Source: Chloroflexota bacterium
GTDB taxonomy: Bacteria > Chloroflexota > Dehalococcoidia > Lucifugimonadales > Lucifugimonadaceae
Direction of reading: 5' to 3'
DNA: 5,319 nucleotides
NCBI GenBank assembly: GCA_009837685.1
Contig: VXTA01000051.1
Span: 1 to 5,319, forward strand
Shown here piece by piece: positions 1 through 5,252 of this stretch; position 1 is the stretch's first letter, and each line of letters begins with the position of its first letter. The notes beneath the pieces are model-generated. The model was not told the origin of the DNA. It did no database searches and saw nothing but the letters and a program-made list of their open reading frames with translations. The translations under genes were made by a program, and so were the position numbers.

Positions 1-295
1 TCATCGCCGGCCCAGCCTTAATGTATATCGAGTAGACGTCTGGAGGCTCCTCGCGGTCGACCTTGATGTTGACGTATAGCTCGTTCAGCAACGCGGCGAT
101 CTCCTCGTTTTCGAACGACTCCCGCTCCATGACGTGGCACCAGTGACACGCAGAGTATCCGACACTAAGGAAAATTGGCTTGTCGAGCTCTTTGGCTAGT
201 GTGAGTGCTTCATCGCCCCATGGATACCAATCGACGTGATTGTCCTTGTGTTGGAGCAGATATGGGGATGTTTCTTGCGCTAATCGATTCGCCAC
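1..295 (-). CDS. DUF255 / YyaL-type thioredoxin-fold protein, N-terminal part (partial)
   Basis: The visible 98 codons are the N-terminal thioredoxin-like domain of the DUF255 family (YyaL, SPATA20; COG1331). The family opening is intact: [14 protein letters not shown] at residues 3-16, VDWYPWG at 21-27, [18 protein letters not shown] at 39-56 with the redox motif C50-H-W-C53, then ESFENEEIA and KVDREE (78-83). Full-length members are usually around 600-700 residues with a large C-terminal glycosidase-like helical domain, so most of the gene lies beyond position 1. The start is GTG (293-295): it follows an AAGGA box by 5 nt, and the frame is closed by two TAG codons just upstream. A nearby ATG (295-297) is in another frame and soon stops. 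The GTG is 10 bases after the stop of the NHLRC2-like gene, so the two are probably cotranscribed. The family's biochemical role is poorly defined; a thiol-redox function is inferred from the CxxC. Unlike its neighbour, this gene uses two ordinary cysteines. Confidence 0.93.
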   Translation of the reverse strand, partial: MANRLAQETSPYLLQHKDNHVDWYPWGDEALTLAKELDKPIFLSVGYSACHWCHVMERESFENEEIAALLNELYVNIKVDREEPPDVYSIYIKAGPAM

Positions 296-300
296 ATCAA

Positions 301-305
301 TCCTT
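301..305 (-). promoter_or_regulatory. Ribosome binding site deciding the GTG start of the DUF255 gene
   Basis: AAGGA lies directly after the TGA stop (306-308) of the upstream gene and 5 nt before the GTG codon at 293-295. It is the only Shine-Dalgarno-like sequence near the start of the frame, so it fixes the start and suggests coupled translation of the two genes. Confidence 0.7.
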
Positions 306-1856
306 TCAAGCTCCTACTAGTTCGATGGTATCGACCGTTCCAGAATCGATGTCTAGTCTGCGAATTCGGTGGTTATTCGTATCTGCGACGTATACAACGC
401 CGTCGCGATACGAGATTCCGGCTGGTTCATCGAAGCTCGCGTTGAGAGCATTTCCATCGGTAATGCCCTGATTCCCGTCACCTGCAACCGTAGTTATGCG
501 AAGCGTGTTCAACTCCATACGCTTGATCTTGTGGTTATATGAATCGGCGATGTATATCGCGCCGGGTGCCCATGTCACGCCCTGTGGATGCTGCAACACC
601 GCGTCTTTTCCGATGCCGTCGTGGTCGCCGAACGCGAATAGCCCAGTACCAGTCAGCGTGACAACCCGTCCACCCGCGCCGATCTTGGCAACCCGTATAG
701 CGCTGGTCTCTGAATCAGCAAAAAAGAGGTTGTTGCCGTCGAGCGCTAAACCATACGGTTGGGCAAGCAACGCTTCCAAACGTTCGCCATCCACGATGTT
801 TTCGGCGCCTGTACCGGCGAACGGCTCAATCATTCCAGCACCAACATCCATCTGCCAAAGCTGATGTGCGCCAGCCATCGCGATGTACAGCACTCCGTCG
901 GCGTATTCGAGGTCGTACGGAGAATTAAGCGGAAACGCGATCGCCTCGCCGCCGGCGTGGCGGATGAGCGATTGCTCTCCCGTGCCCGCGATTACTGACA
1001 CCTTCCGTGATGCCATGTCCACGCGCTGGATTGTGTGATTCCCAGCATCAGCCACGTAAAGCACTTCGCCATCGAGAGCCATGCCTTGGGGGTTGTCGAA
1101 AAGAGGCGCATCGAAACTCCAGTCGCTTCCGATAGGGTTCAACACACTGGTCGATGGCTTGTACGACTCAAACGCTAACGGGCTTTCACCGTTGCCGATG
1201 ATGTCGCTGACTCCGCCGTCTTTAGATGCGACGATGACGCGATGATGATTGGAATCTGCGATGTAAAGCTTGTCGTCACCTGCGGCGAGTATCTTGCCGG
1301 GAAACGATAGTGCGCCATGGCTTTCCGCTTCAGATCCATACTCGAACGGTACAGCTTCGCGCTTCAACACGCCCGCACTATCAAATTCGTCGATCATCGC
1401 GGTGAGCACGCGGTCCATTGCATCTAGCTGGAATTCTCCCTCATGCCTGCCGATAACTTTGCCTTCCGGATCGATAAACATGAGCGTGGGCCACGCCCGC
1501 GCGGCGAATGCTGACATAACACGCAATTGGACATCGTTCACAACTGGGTGATTGACGTTGTAGCGGCTCACCGCGGCGCGGACGTTCTCGGTTGCTCGTT
1601 CGGTATCGAACTTCGCAGAGTGGACTCCGATCACGAACAGTTCGTTCGCGTACTTCATCTCCAGCTTCCGCAACTGCGGAAGTATATGCATGCAGTTAAT
1701 TCAACAGTAGGTCCAGAAATCGAGAATAACGATCTTGCCGCGCAAATCCGACAACTTGACCGGTTTGCTCGAATTGACCCATTCCAGACCATCGGGGAAC
1801 TCTGGGGCGCGCACCTTCCCGGCGTAAGAGGGTGCAGTGGGTTGCGATGCGGCCAT
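306..1856 (-). CDS. NHLRC2-like thioredoxin/NHL-repeat protein, predicted selenoprotein (in-frame TGA = Sec52)
   Basis: The product is 516 residues if the TGA at 1701-1703 is read as selenocysteine. Residues 17-120 are a thioredoxin-like domain: [29 protein letters not shown] (35-51), Sec52-I-N-C55, [10 protein letters not shown] (77-86), and W-P-T (122-124) carrying the cis-Pro. Six NHL beta-propeller repeats follow at about 183-210, 252-281, 308-337, 363-392, 420-448 and 474-503, each with a YIADS/YVADxxNHxI-type core. This matches NHLRC2, whose motif is C-C-I-N-C, so the TGA replaces the first Cys of CxxC. The start chosen is ATG 1854-1856, 8 nt after TTGGAG; an in-frame ATG at 1910 has no visible Shine-Dalgarno. 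The later ATG at 1691 also lacks one and would delete the active site. The gene ends in a normal TGA (306-308), so decoding depends on context. No signal peptide is visible, which suggests a cytoplasmic protein. A nonsense mutation or sequencing error is the alternative. Family assignment is very sure, Sec likely. Confidence 0.9.
1665..1682 (-). promoter_or_regulatory. Candidate bacterial SECIS hairpin
   Basis: In the mRNA the sequence is CUUCCGC-AGUU-GCGGAAG: a perfect 7-bp GC-rich stem with a 4-nt loop (the A and last U of the loop could also face each other). It starts 18 nt after the TGA, so the loop begins 25 nt after it and its G is the second loop base. Known bacterial SECIS elements (for example E. 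coli fdhF) are hairpins inside the coding region just after the UGA, with a short apical loop carrying an early G, usually followed by U, that SelB contacts. The hairpin sits in codons for LPQLRK and does not disturb the protein. I do not see a clear bulged U like that of E. coli. Confidence 0.72.
1701..1703 (-). other. In-frame TGA, predicted selenocysteine codon
   Basis: The TGA is the only stop codon in an otherwise continuous frame from 1856 to 308. The conserved family block continues on both sides without frame change (DFWTYC before, [10 protein letters not shown] after). Its position is the N-terminal, nucleophilic residue of the thioredoxin CxxC motif, the classic place for Cys-to-Sec exchange. 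Cys51, immediately before it, is kept. Confidence 0.8.
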
Positions 1857-1864
1857 GAATTGTG

Positions 1865-1870
1865 CTCCAA
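1865..1870 (-). promoter_or_regulatory. Ribosome binding site of the NHLRC2-like selenoprotein gene
   Basis: TTGGAG lies 8 nt before the ATG at 1854-1856. It supports a start at [14 protein letters not shown] rather than at the in-frame ATG 18 codons upstream (1910) or at the internal ATG at 1691, neither of which has a comparable box. Confidence 0.65.
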
Positions 1871-1929
1871 TGCGGCTAATGGTTCGAGGGATATAGCGCA
1901 ATTGTCGCACGAGCCGCGTTTATGTTTCG

Positions 1930-1935
1930 CATAAT
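1930..1935 (+). promoter_or_regulatory. Possible -10 element (CATAAT) of the RDD gene, suggesting a leaderless mRNA
   Basis: CATAAT matches TATAAT in 5 of 6 bases and ends 6 nt before the ATG at 1942, so transcription would start at or very near the A of the start codon. No Shine-Dalgarno sequence precedes this ATG. No convincing -35 box at 16-18 nt spacing is seen; TTGTCG at 1902-1907 is 22 nt away. The 85-base gap (1857-1941) is shared with the divergent selenoprotein gene, for which I could not choose a promoter. Confidence 0.35.
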
Positions 1936-1941
1936 TGACCT

Positions 1942-2868
1942 ATGCGTGATTCGACAAATCCCGACGAAGCGAACGAGCGAGACGGATCTGAAGGTCCGTC
2001 AGCCACTCCTCCGCACGAAGATGATCTGCGCTCGATCATGTTTGGACGCCCGATCCAACGCTCAGAACCAATCGAAACTGGCGAGTATTCTGCGGAATCG
2101 AAATCCGACGCCGAACCCGCGTGGTCAGACACGGCATCTGAGACCAACGCTACCGACGATCCGCCTTGGCAAGGGCGACCTTCTCAAGTTGAAGAACCGA
2201 CTGCCGATCGCGAGTACCAACGGCCTACCTTTTTCGCTGAAACCGAACAAGCAGACGACGAGCGTCATCCACGCGCATTGTCGCGCTTTGGTCCGCCAGC
2301 TGGTTTTGGACGTCGGTTGATTGCTTATCTAATAGACAATCTGGTCACGATCGTCGTACTGAGCCTGCTATTCCCGCTGTTGCTCGGACGTCCATACATC
2401 GACGTTGATGCGATAACTGCCGAAATTGATGCAGCTGGTGATCAGTTAGCGGTCTTGCCCACCGCTACTCCGGTACTCGGTTCAGATAGCCAGATTTCGG
2501 AATCCGGCGGCACAAGCGCAGCGCCTGCGGAAACACAGTCGATTTCCGAAATATTCGCAGGTTTGTTGCTCGCGTTCACTGTGACTACGATCTACAACAC
2601 AGTCCTTGTTGGCACTTGGGGAACTACGATCGGCAAACGCGCACTTAATGTGTACGTCCTTGACAGCAACGGCAACATCCCTGGGATCCGGTTGGCATTC
2701 GCCAGATCGCTCGCCACGGTTGTATCGACGCTGATCTTCTACATCGGCTACCTCTTCATCTTGAGAGAAGACCACCGGGCGCTACACGATCATCTAGTCG
2801 GGACTTACGCAATCACCTTGTCAACCGAGGAAGGTCCCGCTACTCGGGGTGAAGAGTTGGTGGATTGA
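1942..2868 (+). CDS. RDD family membrane protein with long acidic N-terminal tail
   Basis: This is a 308-residue protein with a C-terminal RDD domain (Pfam PF06271 type). Residues 1-115 are polar, acidic and Pro/Ser/Thr-rich, probably disordered and cytoplasmic. The domain starts at GFGRRLIAYLID (121-132), with the hallmark Arg124/125 and Asp132, and runs through a first membrane segment to about 148. A second segment is at about 203-224, followed by GTWGTTIGKRALNVYVLD (224-241), the family's GTxGK block. A third is at about 253-273, ending in REDHRALHDHLVGTYAI with the late conserved Asp283. The loop between segments one and two (about 149-202) is long, Ser/Thr/Ala-rich and low in complexity, and probably faces outside. 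RDD proteins are small polytopic membrane proteins, mostly of unknown function; a few are implicated in ion or compatible-solute transport. The ATG follows a stop-free region with no ribosome binding site. The SDR gene starts 43 bases after its TGA stop and may share the transcript. Confidence 0.88.
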   Translation: MRDSTNPDEANERDGSEGPSATPPHEDDLRSIMFGRPIQRSEPIETGEYSAESKSDAEPAWSDTASETNATDDPPWQGRPSQVEEPTADREYQRPTFFAETEQADDERHPRALSRFGPPAGFGRRLIAYLIDNLVTIVVLSLLFPLLLGRPYIDVDAITAEIDAAGDQLAVLPTATPVLGSDSQISESGGTSAAPAETQSISEIFAGLLLAFTVTTIYNTVLVGTWGTTIGKRALNVYVLDSNGNIPGIRLAFARSLATVVSTLIFYIGYLFILREDHRALHDHLVGTYAITLSTEEGPATRGEELVD

Positions 2869-2898
2869 ACCTAAAACAACCAATCACGTCGCAGATCT

Positions 2899-2902
2899 GG
2901 AG
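2899..2902 (+). promoter_or_regulatory. Ribosome binding site of the SDR gene
   Basis: GGAG lies 9 nt before the ATG at 2912, within TCTGGAGTGA. It supports MSDKLKVLITG as the true N-terminus. Confidence 0.55.
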
Positions 2903-2911
2903 TGAATTGAC

Positions 2912-3826
2912 ATGTCGGACAAATTGAAAGTATTGATCACTGGTGCCAGCGGGTACATAGCGTCGCAGATGCTCAAGAAGTATCGGGATCGTTACGATCT
3001 GACGCTGATCGATGCGATCGACACTGACCGCGACGGCAATCCAGTTGACGGTGTGCAAATCGTCGACCTGATTGACCCTGATCGCTCCGCTTACGAAAAG
3101 CACTTTGCCGGGCAGGATGCGGTCATCCATCTCGCTTACAAGCGGTCGAGTCCGGGAGGGGTTTACGGCAGCGATGTCCCCCACATTGATCGTTTTGCCG
3201 CCGAGCACGAAAACGTTCAGATGGCCAACAACGTCTATCGCTGCGCCTACGACGCGGGCGTGAAGCGTGTTGTGGTCGCGAGTTCCAACCATGCCGCCGA
3301 TTGGTACGAACATGCACTGATTCACAATCGCAAAAAAGAGATGGTTTTTGAAGACGAAGTACCGCTCTCAGACAATTTCTACGGTTGGGCGAAGGCGGCA
3401 TACGAGCTTCTCGCGTATCCATATGCGTGCGGCGCGTTTGGCCGAAAGCTAGAGGTCGTGCAAGTACGCATCGGCAATCCGCGAGAGACCGATGCCGACG
3501 AGTTGCTTGCCCACTCCGACGAGTTGCATGGTGGCACGGGCCAATCTACATATAAGCGTGGGTTGGGAGCTCATTTCAGCGAACGCGACCTCAGACAACT
3601 CTTCATCAAGGCGATCGAAACTCCCGATATCGAGAATGAGCATGGGGTACCTTGGCTGGTTGTCTACGGCATCAGCGCCAACACCCGCGCCTTCTGGTCG
3701 CTGGAGAATGCTCGTCGCGTGCTTGGCTACGATCCGCAGGACGATTCCGAATTGAAGTTCACGGATCGGATCATCCAGCATTTGACCGTGGATGACCCTG
3801 CGGGACCGGGCAAAGTCGGCGATTAG
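2912..3826 (+). CDS. NAD-dependent epimerase/dehydratase (extended SDR), uronate dehydrogenase-like
   Basis: This is a 304-residue Rossmann-fold oxidoreductase. The N-terminus KVLITGASGYIA (6-17) is the dinucleotide loop TGxxGxxA; extended SDRs usually have Gly at the last position. Asp34, at the end of the second strand (LTLIDAID), suggests NAD rather than NADP. DAVIHLAY (69-76) matches the conserved D-x-V-I-H-L-A block. VVVASSNHAADWY (120-132) carries catalytic Ser125, and Y157-G-W-A-K161 is the YxxxK pair. VQVRIGNP (184-190), the HFSERDLRQL block (221-230) and VVYGISANTRAFWSLENARRVLGYDPQDD resemble hexuronate dehydrogenase (Udh), which also has an SSNH motif, VRIG, and a late GxSAN-x-x-xWW region. 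The substrate is probably a sugar acid or related sugar, but this is inference from motif resemblance; an epimerase or dehydratase role cannot be excluded. No neighbouring sugar-acid genes are visible. It ends in TAG, 167 bases before the convergent stop of the FtsZ-like gene. Confidence 0.88.
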   Translation: MSDKLKVLITGASGYIASQMLKKYRDRYDLTLIDAIDTDRDGNPVDGVQIVDLIDPDRSAYEKHFAGQDAVIHLAYKRSSPGGVYGSDVPHIDRFAAEHENVQMANNVYRCAYDAGVKRVVVASSNHAADWYEHALIHNRKKEMVFEDEVPLSDNFYGWAKAAYELLAYPYACGAFGRKLEVVQVRIGNPRETDADELLAHSDELHGGTGQSTYKRGLGAHFSERDLRQLFIKAIETPDIENEHGVPWLVVYGISANTRAFWSLENARRVLGYDPQDDSELKFTDRIIQHLTVDDPAGPGKVGD

Positions 3827-3993
3827 AAGAGTTCGGCGGGAAGGGCTGATGTTGGTGCGAACGCGGCACCTATCGGGTAAAGAGGCTATAAACCCTTGGT
3901 GCGGGCGCAATCTGAGTTTTTACACCGACGCCCTTGCCCGCCGTTCCATTGGTGGCTCACTTATTGCCGAACGTGAGCACACGATATGGCTTG
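3827..3993. other. Convergent intergenic region without a clear gene or intrinsic terminator
   Basis: This 167-base gap separates two convergent stops. It contains several inverted repeats (GGTGC/GCACC around 3853-3870, GCGGGC 3901-3906 with GCCCGC 3936-3941, and the hairpin at 3952-3982). None is followed by a run of Ts in the right orientation. One frame stays open across most of it, but it has no ribosome binding site and no recognisable protein. I see no tRNA arms. Confidence 0.5.
3952..3982 (-). terminator. Possible 3' hairpin of the FtsZ-like transcript
   Basis: GTGGCTCAC (3952-3960) can pair with GTGAGCaCAC (3973-3982), giving 9 bp with one bulged base around a 12-nt loop. On the minus transcript it begins 11 bases after the TAG stop (3994-3996). 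No T tract follows, so it is not a standard intrinsic terminator; it could protect the 3' end or be chance. Confidence 0.3.
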
Positions 3994-5136
3994 CTAGAGC
4001 AGTGCCGGAACACGCGATTTTTCGCTCGGTCGATCGACCAGCCAGTCAGGTGCACCGAATAGATCATCGATGACGCCCCCTGCCGGTTCAGTGACAACTG
4101 GGACAGATGACGTGGCACCGACTAGATTGAAGCTCTGTTCTGCGTCTGTTTGAGTCGCTGATTCGGCATCAATCTTCTCTGCCCTTGGGCGCATCCCGGC
4201 AAGGATGCTGATCCGGAGTCGGTTTGCTTTGCGTGAATCGCCATTCGGGATAAAGGATGTCGACAACACTGCCTTTTGAGGCAACTCTTTCTGCACAACT
4301 GCAATCGCCGAATTAAGAACTTTAATCGACATATCGCGTGGGCCAGCGACGATCACGCTAATGAAATCTGCGTCACTCAGCTCCAGCCCTGAAGTAATCG
4401 GGGTCTTGATGGCGTCGCGCGCAACCTTCCGATATTCGGAAACGTCCTCGCTAGCCGCGTACGAAATCAATGTCTCACCACCACATTTGATGGCATCCAA
4501 TAACTCTGGTGCCGAGTTCAGTGTCCCAGACGATTCGGCGTTCGACGCTGAGAGCACGTTCATCACTACTCGCGCCTTCGCGGCTGAGAGTTCAGAGGCC
4601 AAGTCACCGGCGATCGACGCACTGGATAATGCATTATCACCGTCGATCAGTGCAAGCGAACAACCAGTGTTTCGGACACGTTGCAAAGCTACTCCGGCGG
4701 TGTTCGAACGCGTGCGGCCCTCAAACGCGAAAGGCATGGTCACAATTGCCAGGACTGTCGCCCCAGTCGACATCGCTGTTCGAAGCACGGCGGGCAATAT
4801 CTCCACTGTGGTCGCACCACCCAGCCCAGCCAATACGAATACGATCGGTGCTTTGCCGATCAATGTCTTCAGTCGGAACAGGTCGTTTTTGTCGGCATAT
4901 TCGTCGTCCTCGATTCCTTCGGTCTCGCGAGTGAACATCGGGTAGCCGATCGAAATCCGTCGGCCGACATTGACTGTGCGCAGATCGTCCATCTCGCGAT
5001 CCACGGCAATAACATCATCAGGATTGCCCAAGACTTTCGACAGTTCGGACGCAGTTCTGGCTCCTGCGCCGCCGATCCCAACAATCACGAAATCTTTGGA
5101 TGCGGTGGCATTTCGTCCATCTCGTATGATCGTCAT
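3994..5136 (-). CDS. Divergent FtsZ-like (tubulin superfamily) protein with degenerate GTPase motifs
   Basis: The product is 380 residues. VIVGIGGAGARTASEL (17-32) matches the FtsZ N-terminal nucleotide loop GxGGxG. FVLAGLGGATTVEILP (100-115) lies where FtsZ has AGMGGGTGTGAAP, so the signature GGGTGTG is degraded to GGATTVE. VLAIVTMPFAFEGRTRSNTA (128-147) is close to FtsZ VTxPFxFEGxxR, and ALIDGDNAL resembles its VIPNDRLL strand. LELSDADFISVIVAG (251-265), the LSTSFIP strand and LRISILAGM (307-315) follow the FtsZ C-terminal domain. Between them the T7 loop (NxDxxD), which hydrolyses GTP in the next subunit, is not recognisable; residues 215-245 look shortened. A variable linker (about 316-353) precedes a conserved-looking tail with DDLFGAPDWL. 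The ATG at 5134-5136 is chosen because GGAG sits 6 nt upstream; a TTG at 5148 would put that box inside the coding region. Likely a second, non-canonical FtsZ-like protein rather than the main division FtsZ; its role is unknown. Confidence 0.82.
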   Translation of the reverse strand: MTIIRDGRNATASKDFVIVGIGGAGARTASELSKVLGNPDDVIAVDREMDDLRTVNVGRRISIGYPMFTRETEGIEDDEYADKNDLFRLKTLIGKAPIVFVLAGLGGATTVEILPAVLRTAMSTGATVLAIVTMPFAFEGRTRSNTAGVALQRVRNTGCSLALIDGDNALSSASIAGDLASELSAAKARVVMNVLSASNAESSGTLNSAPELLDAIKCGGETLISYAASEDVSEYRKVARDAIKTPITSGLELSDADFISVIVAGPRDMSIKVLNSAIAVVQKELPQKAVLSTSFIPNGDSRKANRLRISILAGMRPRAEKIDAESATQTDAEQSFNLVGATSSVPVVTEPAGGVIDDLFGAPDWLVDRPSEKSRVPALL

Positions 5137-5142
5137 GTTGCT

Positions 5143-5146
5143 CTCC
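5143..5146 (-). promoter_or_regulatory. Ribosome binding site of the FtsZ-like gene
   Basis: GGAG (in TTGGAGAG) lies 6 nt before the ATG at 5134-5136 and decides between this ATG and the upstream in-frame TTG at 5146-5148, which overlaps the box. It may be masked by the leader hairpin at 5154-5172. Confidence 0.65.
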
Positions 5147-5153
5147 AAGTAAT

Positions 5154-5172
5154 GGGCATCGGAGGAATGCCC
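5154..5172 (-). promoter_or_regulatory. Leader hairpin with an anti-Shine-Dalgarno loop (possible pseudoknot)
   Basis: In the minus-strand mRNA, GGGCAU pairs with AUGCCC (6 bp, perfect) around the 7-nt loop UCCUCCG. The loop's CUCCG can pair with UGGAG at the ribosome binding site, six nt after the stem. The arrangement (stem 6 bp, first loop 2 nt, second stem 5 bp with one G-U, third loop 6 nt) has the geometry of an H-type pseudoknot that would hide the ribosome binding site. This is inferred from pairing only. Confidence 0.4.
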
Positions 5173-5195
5173 GTTAAAACTTTTGTTCGATTATC

Positions 5196-5201
5196 ATCAT
5201 A
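5196..5201 (-). promoter_or_regulatory. Likely -10 element of the FtsZ-like gene (extended type)
   Basis: On the minus strand TATGAT (5 of 6 to TATAAT) is preceded by TGC, the extended -10 form. A weak -35 (TTGCAT, 5221-5226) is 19 nt upstream. Transcription would start near 5189, giving a leader of about 53 nt that contains the hairpin at 5154-5172. Confidence 0.45.
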
Positions 5202-5216
5202 GCACACTGATTCTAG

Positions 5217-5222
5217 TAAAAT
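5217..5222 (+). promoter_or_regulatory. Possible -10 element of the rightmost plus-strand gene
   Basis: TAAAAT matches TATAAT in 5 of 6 bases. No good -35 box is visible; TTATCA (5191-5196) is 20 nt away. It would start transcription near 5229 and overlaps the divergent promoter of the FtsZ-like gene, so both genes could be controlled from this short region. Confidence 0.25.
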
Positions 5223-5252
5223 GCAATAGCGAACGAGATATTTTTCGAATAT

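Noticed and set aside
306..1691. A separate 461-residue NHL-repeat protein starting at ATG 1691
   Set aside because: It lacks a ribosome binding site and starts inside the thioredoxin domain. The missing N-terminal half of the domain is encoded in the same frame just upstream, across one TGA.
306..1703. TGA reassigned to an amino acid throughout the genome
   Set aside because: The selenoprotein gene and the RDD gene both end at TGA exactly where their families would end, so TGA still works as a stop.
1655..1870. Minus-strand ORF of 71 residues overlapping the selenoprotein start, as a hint of a frameshifted gene
   Set aside because: It is in another frame and encodes no recognisable family sequence; the conserved residues stay in one frame on both sides of the TGA, so no frameshift is needed.
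2860..2888. Inverted repeat GATTG/CAATC between the RDD and SDR genes as a terminator
   Set aside because: Only 5 bp with no T tract; it is too weak to separate the two genes transcriptionally.
3792..4073. Small plus-strand ORF across the convergent gap
   Set aside because: It overlaps the ends of both neighbours, has no ribosome binding site and no recognisable protein sequence.
4361..4945. Plus-strand ORF of 194 residues opposite the FtsZ-like gene
   Set aside because: It is an antisense shadow; its translation shows no family motif, while the minus strand has clear FtsZ-like motifs.
5154..5172. Intrinsic terminator on the plus strand
   Set aside because: No plus-strand gene lies upstream, and the following sequence is not a clean T run; the position in the leader of the minus-strand gene explains it better.
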